Assembly (NCBI RefSeq): GCF_000745475.1
Contig: NZ_JQJJ01000008.1
Span: 806,001-870,000, forward strand
Reading direction: 5' to 3'
Source: Allobosea sp. UNC402CLCol
Lineage (GTDB): Bacteria > Pseudomonadota > Alphaproteobacteria > Rhizobiales > Beijerinckiaceae
Length of the DNA: 64,000 nt
Shown: piece after piece, positions 1-9,544 of the stretch
How the letters are laid out: every line of letters starts with the position of its first letter
Position numbering within the stretch: position 1 is the first letter of the stretch
Position numbers and translations under genes: made by a program
The notes under the pieces: generated by a model
What the model was told of the DNA's origin: nothing
Database searches by the model: none
The model's input: the letters and a program-made list of their open reading frames with translations, nothing else

Positions 1-806
1 GCGAAGGCGACCTCTCCGATCGTCACATTCAGATTCTCGGTCGGGAAATTGATCAGATAGAAGCTGCGGCTGTAGAGACCGGTCGCTTCCGTGCCCCAGA
101 CACGCCCGAGCAGAAGCTTGTCGATGTTATTCGTGACGTAGGACAGGAAGCCGGTCGCTGTCGTCCCGACGCCGAAGCGCAGCATGGAGCGGATACCGGA
201 AGCGATCCGTGGCCGGCCCGGAATCCAGCCGGTCGCCAGCCACAGGCCGATGGTGGTGGCCAGCGGCAGCGTGATCGTCATCGAGACGATCGACCAATAG
301 CCATAGCCGGCCATGGCCATCCCGATCGACACCACCGTCGCGATCAGCAGCGAGCTGATCTCGATCTTCGCCGAGGTCCCGAACGCCATGCGACGCTGAA
401 GCAGCACGCCCTGCTGGACGCCGGCGGCGGTGATGATGAAGGTGAAGGCGATCACGTCCATGATCTCGAGCAGGCGCGGCTCGTTGTAGAACGCGCTGAC
501 CAGCGGCGCGGCGGCGATGGCGATCAGCGTCAGCAAGGCGCCGAAGATCAGGTTCAGCCAGAACAGCGACGACGACTCGACCTCGCTCAGCTCCTCGCGC
601 TGGATCGCGGCCTGGAACAGGCCGAAGCAACCGAACATGTTCAGCACGCCGGTGAACGCCGTCACCATGGTGACGAGGCCATAATCCTCGGGCGTCAGCA
701 GCCGGCCCAGGATCATGAGCGAGGCGATGCGGACCGTGAAGCCGAGCCCGCGCGAGCCCACATTGATGAGCCCGGCGCGAACAGTCCTGCCCTTCAGATC
801 ATGCAT
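1..806 (-). CDS. Polysaccharide flippase (Wzx/WzxC-like), C-terminus cut by window edge
   Basis: An open minus-strand frame starts at the ATG at 806 and runs off the left edge. It begins MHDLKGRTVRAG and continues through hydrophobic segments broken by short polar loops (for example RLLTPEDYGLVTM), the pattern of the MATE-like polysaccharide transporter superfamily. Such proteins flip undecaprenyl-diphosphate-linked repeat units across the inner membrane before polymerisation. It is the last visible gene of the minus-strand EPS arm and lies 20 bp after the PIG-L gene. About 268 residues are visible of a usual 420-500. Family call is good; the specific substrate is unknown. Confidence 0.75.
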   Translation of the reverse strand, partial: MHDLKGRTVRAGLINVGSRGLGFTVRIASLMILGRLLTPEDYGLVTMVTAFTGVLNMFGCFGLFQAAIQREELSEVESSSLFWLNLIFGALLTLIAIAAAPLVSAFYNEPRLLEIMDVIAFTFIITAAGVQQGVLLQRRMAFGTSAKIEISSLLIATVVSIGMAMAGYGYWSIVSMTITLPLATTIGLWLATGWIPGRPRIASGIRSMLRFGVGTTATGFLSYVTNNIDKLLLGRVWGTEATGLYSRSFYLINFPTENLNVTIGEVAF

Positions 807-826
807 GACGTTTCTCGATTGCCGGT

Positions 827-1477
827 TCAGAGCATCAGCTTCCGGGCATAGAAGGCCTCGGCGTATCCACTCGGCGCGTTGCATTCCATTCCGCGCAACC
901 GCATCAGCGCCATGAAGGTCGAGCGGTCGAACCAGTGCTTGTTGCCTTGGGACTTGAACGTATCGAGGATCAGATCGACCTTCTTTTCGCAGATTTCATC
1001 TGAAAGAGCGTTGAAGACGATCGGCTGTCCGAGATCCCCGTCATATTTCGGAATCTCGTATTCCAGGATCAGATGGCTGCGAAACGTGTTCCAGGTCAGC
1101 TCGGCGATCAGCCGGTGGTCCTGATGCGAATCGTGACGGTTGTGGGTGAAGATGATGTCCGGCGAGACCTCTCGCTTCAGCTCCTCGAAGACGTTCTTGA
1201 TGTCGGCTCCGACGAACGGCATGTAGCCGTCCTGGAAATCCTTCAGGATGACCCGCTTCATGCGGGCGGGGTCGACGAATTGCCTTGCCCCGTTCTCCGC
1301 TTCCGCGGCGCGGGTTCCGTTGGCGCTGAAGACGACCCAATGGAACACCGCCTCGCGCTCCGCCGCGATCTGCAGCACCGTTCCGCCGCAGCCGATCTCG
1401 ATGTCGTCGGAATGACATCCCAGACACAGGATCTGCAGCGGCGACGCAGCGCCGCCATCCGGCTTCAGGCGCAGCAT
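827..1477 (-). CDS. PIG-L family de-N-acetylase (LmbE-like)
   Basis: A 216-residue protein. Residues 17-30 read LGCHSDDIEIGCGG, a variant of the zinc-binding AHPDDE motif, and a second metal-site block HNRHDSHQDHR lies mid-protein. PIG-L enzymes remove N-acetyl groups from amino sugars, so in this EPS locus it probably deacetylates an N-acetylhexosamine or its lipid-linked form (inference). I chose the ATG at 1477 because it lies 2 bp downstream of the stop of the preceding cytidylyltransferase; longer readings run into that gene. Likely translationally coupled in the minus-strand EPS operon. Confidence 0.8.
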   Translation of the reverse strand: MLRLKPDGGAASPLQILCLGCHSDDIEIGCGGTVLQIAAEREAVFHWVVFSANGTRAAEAENGARQFVDPARMKRVILKDFQDGYMPFVGADIKNVFEELKREVSPDIIFTHNRHDSHQDHRLIAELTWNTFRSHLILEYEIPKYDGDLGQPIVFNALSDEICEKKVDLILDTFKSQGNKHWFDRSTFMALMRLRGMECNAPSGYAEAFYARKLML

Positions 1478-1479
1478 GG

Positions 1480-2334
1480 TCACGCCACCTGCGTCATCGT
1501 GGGAGCGACCGGCGTGATCGCAGGAGCCACCGGCGCCATCGCGGGATACGAGATGGTGGCGCAGTCCTTCCACACCTTCCAAGGCGGGTTGGTATCGTTG
1601 AGCTCCTCGAGGCGCTGCTTGTCCTTGAAGGTGTCCATGCACTGCCAGAATCCGGTGCATTTATGCGCCAGCAGGGCCTGGCGCTGGATCAGCCGCGCGA
1701 ACGGCTCCCGCACCAGCTCGTCGCCCGGGTTGATGTAGTCGAAGATCTCGTTGCGGAAGACGAAGAAGCCGCCATTGATCCAGATGTCGGAATTGCTCAA
1801 CGCCGCCACCTCGGCGATCTTGCCCTCGGGCGTCGTCCTAACGATGTCGAAGCTCGCCGTCGGCTGCACCAGCAGCAGCGAGGCCACGGCATCGCTCCGC
1901 TGCAGCTCGCCGATCATCGTCGGAAGGTGCAGGTCGCTGAGACCGTCGCCGTAATTCGCCAGGAAGTACTCCTCGCCGCGCAGATAGGGCTGGACCGCCT
2001 TCAGGCGTTCGCCGATCGTCGCATGCAGACCGGTTTCCACGAAGGTGATCGTCCAGTCGTCGCTGTCCCGGTTGATGAAGTCGATCTTCTGGCCGCCACG
2101 GGACCAGACGAAGTCGTTCGAGATCGACTCGTCGTACTTCAGGAAATAGTCCTTGATGGCGTAGCCCTTGTGGCCCAGGCAGAGGATGAAATCCTTATGC
2201 CCGAAATGGGCGTAGTACTTCATCAGATGCCAGAGGATGGGGCGCGACCCGATCTGCACCATCGGCTTCGGGACATCGTCGACATAGCCCCGCAGCCGCA
2301 TGCCCATGCCACCGCAAAAGAGTACGACCTTCAT
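1480..2334 (-). CDS. rfbF: Glucose-1-phosphate cytidylyltransferase-like nucleotidyltransferase
   Basis: A 284-residue sugar nucleotidyltransferase. The N-terminal signature is FCGGMGMRLRGY followed by VPKPMVQIGSRPILWH, close to RfbF glucose-1-phosphate cytidylyltransferases (GGxGTRL, PKPMVxIGxxPILWH), here with Met in place of the usual Thr. The family makes CDP-glucose from CTP and glucose-1-phosphate in the cytoplasm, the first step to CDP-linked deoxysugars. The start at 2334 is supported by an AAGGAGAG ribosome site 4 bases upstream. No rfbG/rfbH dehydratase genes are visible, so the CDP-sugar route would have to continue left of the window or elsewhere. Confidence 0.8.
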   Translation of the reverse strand: MKVVLFCGGMGMRLRGYVDDVPKPMVQIGSRPILWHLMKYYAHFGHKDFILCLGHKGYAIKDYFLKYDESISNDFVWSRGGQKIDFINRDSDDWTITFVETGLHATIGERLKAVQPYLRGEEYFLANYGDGLSDLHLPTMIGELQRSDAVASLLLVQPTASFDIVRTTPEGKIAEVAALSNSDIWINGGFFVFRNEIFDYINPGDELVREPFARLIQRQALLAHKCTGFWQCMDTFKDKQRLEELNDTNPPWKVWKDCATISYPAMAPVAPAITPVAPTMTQVA

Positions 2335-2385
2335 GATACTCTCCTTCAGTAAATGCTCGCGGCCCAGCCCCGGCATTTGTTTAAG

Positions 2386-3945
2386 TCAGGAAGCGATCAC
2401 GACTTTCAGTTCTTCAGAACGCTTGTATCCATAACGTTTCATCGTCGCTTCATCGGCCATGTTGAGCATCGTCCCGATAAACTTGGGCTCGGCCTGACCG
2501 GCGGACCGGAAAGCCTGCCGGACCAGTTCGGATTTGGTCGCGCCCCATTTCACGACGAGCAGGAAGCCATCCAGCGATTGAGCGGCGGCGCGCACCTGCG
2601 GTCCGGATGCGAGCGAGGGCATGTCGACGATCACCATGTCGTAGGACGCTTCTGCGGCGTTCAGGATGTCGTCCAGCAGGCCGCGAGGCATCAGGCGGGA
2701 CGCCTCGCCGTATCCTTCGGCGAGCGACAGGACATGCAGCCCGGCCTGCACCTTGACGACGTCGCCGATGACCGCGGGCTCCGGATTGGCTCCCGGCCGG
2801 GGCGGAGCGCATGAGAGGCTCGCAACCCAGCGCGAGATCGCGGGATTGTCCAGCACGGCGTCGATCAGCAGGACACGTTTTCCCGACGCGGCCGACGCCA
2901 TGGCCAGCCCGATCGCGAGCGTCGTCGCGCCCTCGCCCGGTAGGACCGAGGTCACGCCGATCGTCCGGGGCTCGCCGGTCGAAGCGTCCTGCACCGTCGC
3001 AGCCGCGCGTCGCAGCACCGGCCCTTCCACCGCGAGCAGACGCCGCGCCGCGGCATCCTCGCTCCCGTTGTCGACATTCGCGAAGCGGGGCACGACGCCC
3101 AGGCATTCCAGGCCGAGGACATATTCCATCTGGTGCGCGTCGTGGATCGTATCATCGAGCGCATCGAGCACGAGGGCGAGGGCAGCCGTGGTACCCAGGC
3201 CGAACAATGCCGCGGCGACGAGGATCAATGCCGCCGGCGGCCCATCAGACTTGACCGGCAGCTCAGCCTCCGAAATCACCTGAGCGCTCGGGCCGAGGCT
3301 TTGATAGATCTCGCGCAGCGTCGGCGCCTTGGACGAGGCCGCGTCCGAGGCCCGTGCCCGCTCCTGCAGATAGATGCGGATCACGCTGTTGACGATGCGC
3401 GCGGCCTTCTCGGGGGTCGAGGCTTGGAAGCTCACCGTGACCAGATGGCTCGTGCCGACCTGGCGGATGCTGAGCTTGCTGTTCAGTGCCACCAAGGCCG
3501 CGCGGAACGCGGCGGCGTCGGTATCCGTGGCAACCGGATCGCGCTTCTGCGCCTCGGGCGGCGAGCGGAGGCTACGGAGGAATTCGGGATCCTTCGTCAG
3601 CTGCAACGTCTCGACGACCTTCGCCAGCACGTTTCCGGAGCGCAGCAGCTCGATCTGGTTCTGGACCATCGGAAGGTCGGCCCGGCCCGGAAGGATCGCC
3701 TGGTCGGGGCCGGTCAGGACCTGCCTGATATAGATCAGCAATTGGCTGGATGCCGTGTAGGTCGTCGGGCGCACCCCGACATAGAGCGCGGCGAGCGCCA
3801 GGCAGGCCAGCGTGCCGATGCCCAGCAGCCGCTTGCGGCTCCGGAGGCTTCCCAGGCCGAAGGACGGTCGTGGCCGCACGTTGATCCGGCTCTCGAGCCT
3901 CTCCGTGCTATGGACGACCTGCGGATGGCTTATCGTGTCCAGCAT
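2386..3945 (-). CDS. Short Wzz/ExoP-type polysaccharide co-polymerase with degenerate kinase domain
   Basis: A 519-residue inner-membrane protein: TM1 at about 41-58, a short periplasmic Wzz region with the YTASSQLLIY motif, TM2 at about 238-260, then a cytoplasmic MinD-like ATPase fold. The P-loop region at 333-343 reads SVLPGEGATTL; where BY-kinases have GEGKST the lysine is Ala. Walker A-prime reads VLLIDAVLDNP and Walker B MVIVDMPS. There is no C-terminal tyrosine cluster, and the protein is shorter than ExoP (about 750). It probably controls EPS chain length or export without kinase activity (inference). Paralogue of the protein at 24290-25858. The start at 3945 avoids a low-complexity upstream extension. 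Confidence 0.8.
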   Translation of the reverse strand: MLDTISHPQVVHSTERLESRINVRPRPSFGLGSLRSRKRLLGIGTLACLALAALYVGVRPTTYTASSQLLIYIRQVLTGPDQAILPGRADLPMVQNQIELLRSGNVLAKVVETLQLTKDPEFLRSLRSPPEAQKRDPVATDTDAAAFRAALVALNSKLSIRQVGTSHLVTVSFQASTPEKAARIVNSVIRIYLQERARASDAASSKAPTLREIYQSLGPSAQVISEAELPVKSDGPPAALILVAAALFGLGTTAALALVLDALDDTIHDAHQMEYVLGLECLGVVPRFANVDNGSEDAAARRLLAVEGPVLRRAAATVQDASTGEPRTIGVTSVLPGEGATTLAIGLAMASAASGKRVLLIDAVLDNPAISRWVASLSCAPPRPGANPEPAVIGDVVKVQAGLHVLSLAEGYGEASRLMPRGLLDDILNAAEASYDMVIVDMPSLASGPQVRAAAQSLDGFLLVVKWGATKSELVRQAFRSAGQAEPKFIGTMLNMADEATMKRYGYKRSEELKVVIAS

Positions 3946-4260
3946 GTCTTTCAATCGAAAAGGGGCCCGTTTCCGACGCCCGGTTCGGGATGGCAGACAC
4001 GAGGATGAGAAGAGGCTTCTGGCCGGCGCGGTCGCGTCGTCACGGAGCCGGATCGCCGGCCTTCCGTCCCCCTCCCCACCCGGCGCGCTGCGCCTGCAGT
4101 GACCTACACAGAGAAAACGCCGGGTACCCCGCCCCGTTCCTGCGTCTAAGCATTCGATCGGAACGCAAAATCGCCGGATGGATGGCCGCGAAATGCGATG
4201 GGGCCGCGAGCCCGCCATTCACAGGCGGGCGAAGCGGAATCCACTGCCGTGGCGAGATCC
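3946..4260. other. Intergenic gap with a terminator-like hairpin
   Basis: No coding frame here fits a gene. It separates the 3' end of the EPS polymerase/ligase gene from the co-polymerase gene, both on the minus strand. It holds the 7-bp hairpin at 4210-4230 and presumably the promoter of the co-polymerase gene. No palindrome like that at 9677-9702 was found here. Confidence 0.5.
4210..4230 (-). terminator. Hairpin downstream of the polymerase/ligase gene
   Basis: Perfect 7-bp stem GCCCGCC/GGCGGGC with a 7-base loop, 30 bp past the minus-strand stop at 4261. There is no clear T-run, so termination is probable but not certain. Confidence 0.45.
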
Positions 4261-5673
4261 TTAGGCGACGTGGTCGGTTCGTCCGGTCGCGCCGGTCCCA
4301 TGCCGGCCTTCCCGCCGCCAGGCGACCCCGTGGCCGGGACGGACGGGCGTCGCGACAGCCTCGTCCTTGTAGAGCCAGGCACAGATCGTGCCCATGACGA
4401 ACCAGAAGTACCAGTTGAACGACAGGTAGAAGTGCATGTTGTCCGAATAGGACTCGAGCAGATAGGTCGCCAGGATGCACAGGATGATCAGGAGTCCGGG
4501 CGGATCGCGCCGCAGCCCCTTGACGAGGCGATAAGCCACGCAGCCGAGCAGCCAGATGAGCGCGAGCAGGCCAAGCAGCCCCATCTCGAAACTGGCCTGC
4601 AGATAGAAGTTATGGCCGTCGATGCCTTGCGGGCCGATCAGCGAAAAGAAGCTCGGCGTCGCTGGCTTGAACGACTCCAGCCCGTGGCCCAGCAGCGGTC
4701 GTTCCAGCACGACCGGAATGGCGGACTCCCACAACGCCTGCCGCCAGACATAGGAGTTCAGCCGGTTGTCATCATTCAGCTGCGAAAAGTTGTCGACTTC
4801 CGTCGCCGCGGTGACGTCCGCCAGCCTTTCCCTGAGGCTCGGATTCCCGACGAACAGCACCGGCACCAGCAACAGGGCCAGAAGAAAACGGCGATCGATC
4901 TTGACCGCGTACACCAGGCACATCAGCCCGCACGCTCCCCAGGCGCTGCGCGTCTTGGTCAGCAGCAGGAAGAAGATCAGGGCCGGGATGTAGAGCGTCA
5001 CCAGCGTGCGAATGAGCGGCGGCACGCGCAGGATCCGGGAGGCCCGGACATAGAGCGCAAGGCCCACCTGCAGCACGAGATAGAACGCGTAGATGTTCGG
5101 ATGCGAGAACGTGCTCTGCAAACGAAACTCGCTGAAATTGGACAATCCGCGCGCGATATCCACGAAGGCATAGAGCGAGGGCGGTATCGACGAGGCGATC
5201 ACCACGAGAACGAACCGCGTGACGTCCAGCGACGAACGCAACAGGAAGAACGGCATCGCGAAGAACGCCCAATAGGTCAGCAGGACGGAGGCGAGCCGCA
5301 CCGCTGCCTTGAAATCCGGCGCGTAGAGCGTCGAGCCGAAGGCGATCAGCAGGAACGGGCCCCAGATCGCGAGGACGGGGAACGGCGCCCGCAGCGGCGT
5401 CTGCGCGAGAAGCACGACCGCGACCGCGATCGCGACCACGTTGAAGAGCGCTCCGACCCCCATCGAGGCGGCGCCGGAATCGCCTCCCAGCAGGTTGAAG
5501 ATCGGGTCGGAAGAGGCCCGGACCAGCAGGACGCCGAACACGACGGCGCGCAGCAGCCGCCAGATCGCCTCGTTATTGGCCTCGCGGACCGACATTGTCG
5601 GCCAGGAGCGCTCGGTATCGTGCTGGAGCACGCCGCCATGGATGGCATCGACGGGGCTGGGTACCGACTTCAT
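4261..5673 (-). CDS. O-antigen ligase/polymerase-like membrane protein (Wzy family)
   Basis: A 470-residue polytopic protein with about ten hydrophobic segments and one larger periplasmic loop around residues 300-380. The stretch GHGLESFKPATPSFFS followed by HNFYLQASFEMGLLG matches the O-antigen ligase/Wzy signature region (conserved HNxxLQ with a preceding GxGxxxF). It is likely the EPS polymerase of the locus. The ATG at 5673 has a GGAG ribosome site and overlaps the stop of the upstream glycosyltransferase by 4 bp (ATGA), so the two are probably translationally coupled. Confidence 0.78.
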   Translation of the reverse strand: MKSVPSPVDAIHGGVLQHDTERSWPTMSVREANNEAIWRLLRAVVFGVLLVRASSDPIFNLLGGDSGAASMGVGALFNVVAIAVAVVLLAQTPLRAPFPVLAIWGPFLLIAFGSTLYAPDFKAAVRLASVLLTYWAFFAMPFFLLRSSLDVTRFVLVVIASSIPPSLYAFVDIARGLSNFSEFRLQSTFSHPNIYAFYLVLQVGLALYVRASRILRVPPLIRTLVTLYIPALIFFLLLTKTRSAWGACGLMCLVYAVKIDRRFLLALLLVPVLFVGNPSLRERLADVTAATEVDNFSQLNDDNRLNSYVWRQALWESAIPVVLERPLLGHGLESFKPATPSFFSLIGPQGIDGHNFYLQASFEMGLLGLLALIWLLGCVAYRLVKGLRRDPPGLLIILCILATYLLESYSDNMHFYLSFNWYFWFVMGTICAWLYKDEAVATPVRPGHGVAWRREGRHGTGATGRTDHVA

Positions 5674-6683
5674 GCCTCCATCTCCCTGGCTCTGGCCCAA
5701 ATCGGGTTGCGTTGCTCGCCTGCCCGGCCTGCCTCGCGGATCGGCCGCAACCAGAGCTCGACCTCCTGGCGCCACAACGCCGGAACCGCGGCGGCGGCCC
5801 GGGCCTGTCCGATCCGGTCCGTCGCGCGCGGCGCCATCAGCGCGGCGGCCACGCGCGGCAGCTCCCGCCACCGCCCATGCCTGACGGCGAGCGAGGTGAA
5901 AATGGACGCTGCCCGCCACCGCGCCCCCGCCCGCAGGAGCTGCTTGGCGAGATAGCGTTCATGTCCCGCTTCGTCTGACGTGACGCCATGCCTTGCCGCC
6001 AGCGCCGCGTATCGCTCCGCGATGACCAGGCGGCCAGCGCGCATGGGACCGACATCCATCGACAGCGATTGCCGGCTCAGGCGATAGGCGACGAGGGGGC
6101 GATCGACCGCGGCCAGCGGCGAGTGCTGAGCCAGCCTGATCCACAGATCCCAATCCTCGGAGCCGCGCAGCGCCGGATCGAACCCACCGACATCCCGGAC
6201 GAGATCGTGTTCCGCGATCACCGTCGACCCTGTCGGGATTCCGTTGCTTTCCAGCAGGCCCGCCAGAACGTCCCCGCCCTTGACGTGACCATGCCCGATC
6301 ACCGCGAGATCCTCGTCCACCGCGACGATGCTGGTGCAGGCCCATCGCGCCGAACTGGCCCGCATGGCGGCAAGCTGCGTCGCCAGCTTGTCCGGCGCCC
6401 AGAGATCGTCATCGTCGCAGAAAGCGACCCAGCGCCCGGCCGCCTGGGCGATGCCGGCGTTGCGCGCGCCCGAGATGAAACGCGGCTGCGCGTGGTGCAC
6501 GACCCTCACTCTGGCATCGCCGGCGGCGAGCCGATCCAGCCAGGCGCCCGTTTCGTCGGTCGAGCCATCGTCGACCGCGATGAGCTCGATCGAGACGCCC
6601 TGCTGGCGCAGAATGGAATGGACCGCCTGAGGCAGGATGCGCCGGCGGTTATGCGTCGGAACGATGACGGTGACGTCGATCAT
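5670..6683 (-). CDS. Family 2 glycosyltransferase
   Basis: A 337-residue cytoplasmic GT-A enzyme. The N-terminus VTVIVPTHNRRRILPQAV, then AVDDGSTDETGAWL and the metal-binding FCDDDDLW are hallmark GT2 motifs. It adds one sugar from a nucleotide donor to the growing lipid-linked EPS unit; donor and linkage cannot be read from sequence. It follows the GT4 gene by 41 bp on the minus strand and overlaps the ligase/polymerase start by 4 bp. About 120 C-terminal residues after the catalytic core are helical and family-specific. Confidence 0.88.
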   Translation of the reverse strand: MIDVTVIVPTHNRRRILPQAVHSILRQQGVSIELIAVDDGSTDETGAWLDRLAAGDARVRVVHHAQPRFISGARNAGIAQAAGRWVAFCDDDDLWAPDKLATQLAAMRASSARWACTSIVAVDEDLAVIGHGHVKGGDVLAGLLESNGIPTGSTVIAEHDLVRDVGGFDPALRGSEDWDLWIRLAQHSPLAAVDRPLVAYRLSRQSLSMDVGPMRAGRLVIAERYAALAARHGVTSDEAGHERYLAKQLLRAGARWRAASIFTSLAVRHGRWRELPRVAAALMAPRATDRIGQARAAAAVPALWRQEVELWLRPIREAGRAGEQRNPIWARAREMEA

Positions 6684-6724
6684 TCAGGCACTCCTCATCC
6701 AGCCGATGGCAGAGCAGGTCGGGA

Positions 6725-8071
6725 TCATCGCTTCACCCAGCCCGAATGCCCGGACCGAAGCGTCACCACTTCGCCCAGCCTCATCGCATGGCTGCCGGCG
6801 AACGCCGGGTCATAGGCGTCTGGGAGATCCTCCACCCGTTCGGCGCTGTCGAAGGGGATCGTCCTCTCGAACGCGCCTGCCTTGAACAACGCCGCCAGCT
6901 TCCGGCATTCCCGAACGATGTCGTGCTGCTCCAGCACCTGCTCGCGCCCGGCCTCCCCCATCGCCTGGACGAGCGAGTCCGGGGCGTCCAGGCACTCGCC
7001 GATGGCACGGGCGAGCCGATCGACGCTTCCCGCCGGAACGAGCCAGCCGCAGACCTGATCCGTGACCAGCTCCGGGATGCCCGCAACATAGGTCGTCACG
7101 ACCGGGCGGCCGAGCGCCAGCGCCTCCATCAGGACGACCGGCAGCCCCTCGGCGAAGCTCGGCAGGACCAGGGCCCGCGCCTCGCGTATCGCGGCGCGCA
7201 CCTGCGCATTGCTCATCCAGCCCGCCATCTCGACATGCTGTTCGAGCCCCAATTCCCGGATGCTCCGCTCGAGCTGCGGCCGCAGCGGGCCGTCTCCAAC
7301 CACGGTCAGCCTGAACGGCATGCCCTCACGCGCAAGGACGGCGAGCGCCTGGAGCAGAATCAGGTGCCCCTTCTGCTCGCTGAGCCGACCGACGGTCACG
7401 AGCTGGTTCTTCGGGACGGTCCGGGGAGGCCGCGTGGCCAGGAAATCGGCATCCAGCCCGCAACGTACCAGCTTGATCTTCGCCCACTCCTCCGTGGGGA
7501 TCCAGCGGCAGAGCTGGCTTCCGGTGAACTCGCTGATGACGCAGACGAAAGCGGCATGCTTCACCTTGGCCGGGAAGCCAAGATATTCGGGCCTGTCGAA
7601 TTCATCCGGGCCGTGCACGGTGAAGCTGTAGGGCACGCCGGTCAGGATATGGCAGAGCATGGCGACTTCAGCGCCATTCGTCCCGAAATGCGCGTGGATA
7701 TGCCGGATGTCCTGCTCGCTGACCCAGCGTGCGAGGACAAGCGCTTCCGCGAGATAGGCGAGATGGAGCGGCGCCGGGCGGCTCGAGCGCCGCATCATCC
7801 CGAAGGCGGCGACGGTCGCGCGCATCAGGGCTGCGGGCCTTCGCACGAGCGCGCTGGCGAGAGCCGTCACGAACTTGACCATGCCGCCGTCAAGCATGTA
7901 GCGGGTGCGGGCTTTCTCGCCGATATCGGCCGGGTCCACCAGCTTGCGGTCCCCGCCCCGGAGCGAGACGCGGAGAACCGAGATTCCGTTCCGCTCGAGC
8001 TCGACGATCTCCCGCCGCATGAAGGTGTGGGAAACGGCGGGATATTCGGACACGAAGTAGCAGACACGCAT
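6725..8071 (-). CDS. Family 4 glycosyltransferase
   Basis: A 448-residue GT-B enzyme. The N-terminus MRVCYFVSEYPAVSHTFM is typical of GT4 enzymes of colanic-acid type (WcaL-like), with IHAHFGTNGAEVAML and FTVHGPDEFDRPEY in the acceptor domain, and a donor-site EAFAEG-like stretch LVLPSFAEGLPVVLMEAL near residue 325. It is retaining and cytoplasmic, acting on the lipid-linked EPS intermediate. It lies 18 bp downstream of the priming transferase gene in the same operon. Sugar specificity is unknown. Confidence 0.87.
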   Translation of the reverse strand: MRVCYFVSEYPAVSHTFMRREIVELERNGISVLRVSLRGGDRKLVDPADIGEKARTRYMLDGGMVKFVTALASALVRRPAALMRATVAAFGMMRRSSRPAPLHLAYLAEALVLARWVSEQDIRHIHAHFGTNGAEVAMLCHILTGVPYSFTVHGPDEFDRPEYLGFPAKVKHAAFVCVISEFTGSQLCRWIPTEEWAKIKLVRCGLDADFLATRPPRTVPKNQLVTVGRLSEQKGHLILLQALAVLAREGMPFRLTVVGDGPLRPQLERSIRELGLEQHVEMAGWMSNAQVRAAIREARALVLPSFAEGLPVVLMEALALGRPVVTTYVAGIPELVTDQVCGWLVPAGSVDRLARAIGECLDAPDSLVQAMGEAGREQVLEQHDIVRECRKLAALFKAGAFERTIPFDSAERVEDLPDAYDPAFAGSHAMRLGEVVTLRSGHSGWVKR

Positions 8072-8089
8072 CGCCTCTTCCCCTCTCGC

Positions 8090-9544
8090 TCAATAGGCGT
8101 CGATATGCGCGCGCTTCGATATGACCGTCATGATCATGATCTTGAGGTCGAAGAAGAACGACCAGTTGTCGACGTAGTAGAGATCGTGCTCGATCCGCTT
8201 CTGCATTTTCTCGAAGGTATCGGTTTCGCCGCGCAGGCCGTTGACCTGGGCCCAGCCGGTAATCCCCGGCTTGACGTTGTGGCGCCTGAACATCCGGCGG
8301 ATCTGGTCGGCGAACATGTGATTATGGGCAACCGCATGCGGCCGTGGCCCGACCAGGGACATCTCGCCCCTCAGCACATTCATCAACTGAGGTAGCTCGT
8401 CGATATTGGTCCGCCGCAGCACTCGCCCGACGCGCGTGACGCGCGGATCGTTCCGGACCGCCTGCCGAAATTCGTCATGCGCGTCGTCGAACGTCGTCAT
8501 GCTGCGGAATTTCAGGACCTGGATCGGCTCGTTATTGAAGCCGTGGCGCGTCTGCCGGAAGAGCACGGGACCGCGCGTTTCAAGCTTGATCAAGGCGGCG
8601 ACGACGGCGAAGAGCGGCCACAACATCACCAGCAGCGCCGAGGCGACGACGATATCGAAGCTGCGCTTCAGGAACCGGTCGCGCAGCGAGCAGGGCCCGC
8701 AGAACAATTCGAGCACCCGTAGATGGCCATAGGTTCCGACGCGACTGCGCCGCATCAGCTCGGCCAGCTCGACCGGCAGCAGCTGGATCCGGACCGGAAG
8801 TTCCGACAGCTCCTCGACCGCGTTCGAGACGACCTCCATGTTGTCCGAGCCGAACAGGATCAGCACGGCGTCGATGGGCAAGGCCCGGCATTCACCCCGG
8901 ATCGCCGAAAGTTGTACCTCCAACGAGGCCCCTCCATCGGCCAGATCGGTCACTGACGGGAAATCGTACCAGCGCACGATATGTTCGTGCCGCGCCGCCA
9001 GCCGCGCGCGAACATGTCTGACGCCTCGCGCGCCGGGCATGACCAGCACGACCATGCTTTCCCGGCGCCAATGTCCGCGCCAGCGAACCTGATCGATGAC
9101 TTGCCGGAGACAGGATCTGATGGCGACCTGTCCCAGCAGCGTGGCCAGGAATTGCACCAGGAACGTGCCGCGGGAATAGCCGCCGAGACTGTTGGTCACG
9201 TAACCGATCGTCAGCAGGATGACGCATGAAAGGGCGATGGCGACACCGCCCCGGGTCCGGCTGCGCTCGTTCCATTCCGGGCCGAGCAGATCGTATTGAT
9301 TGTCGGCGATGCACAAGGCGACATAGAGCGCCCCCACCGACACGGAGGCCAGGGCATAGTCGATCCGGAAGAAAATCACCCCGTACGCAGCCGCCGAATA
9401 CGCGACAAACGCGCCATAGGCGCAGGTGACGATCACGATCATCTCGAGGGCGGCCACGACGACGGTCCAGAACAACTGTGTTCTATGCGTCAGCGCGGTC
9501 GCGGAGAGATGCTGGACCCGATGATAAACCGCGTTGGTTGACAT
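8090..9544 (-). CDS. Undecaprenyl-phosphate sugar-1-phosphate transferase (priming enzyme, WcaJ/ExoY class)
   Basis: A 484-residue polyprenyl glycosylphosphotransferase. Several TM segments lie in the first 130 residues, then a CoA-binding-like middle domain, then the C-terminal sugar transferase: KRSFDIVVAS, VLFRQTRHG, LKFRSM, RRTNIDELPQL, MSLVGPRPHAV and PGITGWAQVNGLRG are all present. It starts EPS repeat synthesis by moving a sugar-1-phosphate onto undecaprenyl phosphate at the inner membrane. First gene of the minus-strand operon, divergent from the WecG gene. The ATG at 9544 gives the MSTNAVYHR start. Confidence 0.9.
   Translation of the reverse strand: MSTNAVYHRVQHLSATALTHRTQLFWTVVVAALEMIVIVTCAYGAFVAYSAAAYGVIFFRIDYALASVSVGALYVALCIADNQYDLLGPEWNERSRTRGGVAIALSCVILLTIGYVTNSLGGYSRGTFLVQFLATLLGQVAIRSCLRQVIDQVRWRGHWRRESMVVLVMPGARGVRHVRARLAARHEHIVRWYDFPSVTDLADGGASLEVQLSAIRGECRALPIDAVLILFGSDNMEVVSNAVEELSELPVRIQLLPVELAELMRRSRVGTYGHLRVLELFCGPCSLRDRFLKRSFDIVVASALLVMLWPLFAVVAALIKLETRGPVLFRQTRHGFNNEPIQVLKFRSMTTFDDAHDEFRQAVRNDPRVTRVGRVLRRTNIDELPQLMNVLRGEMSLVGPRPHAVAHNHMFADQIRRMFRRHNVKPGITGWAQVNGLRGETDTFEKMQKRIEHDLYYVDNWSFFFDLKIMIMTVISKRAHIDAY

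Noticed and set aside
2386..3945. Active tyrosine autokinase (ExoP/Wzc)
   Set aside because: The P-loop Lys and the tyrosine cluster are missing, so only a co-polymerase role is claimed.
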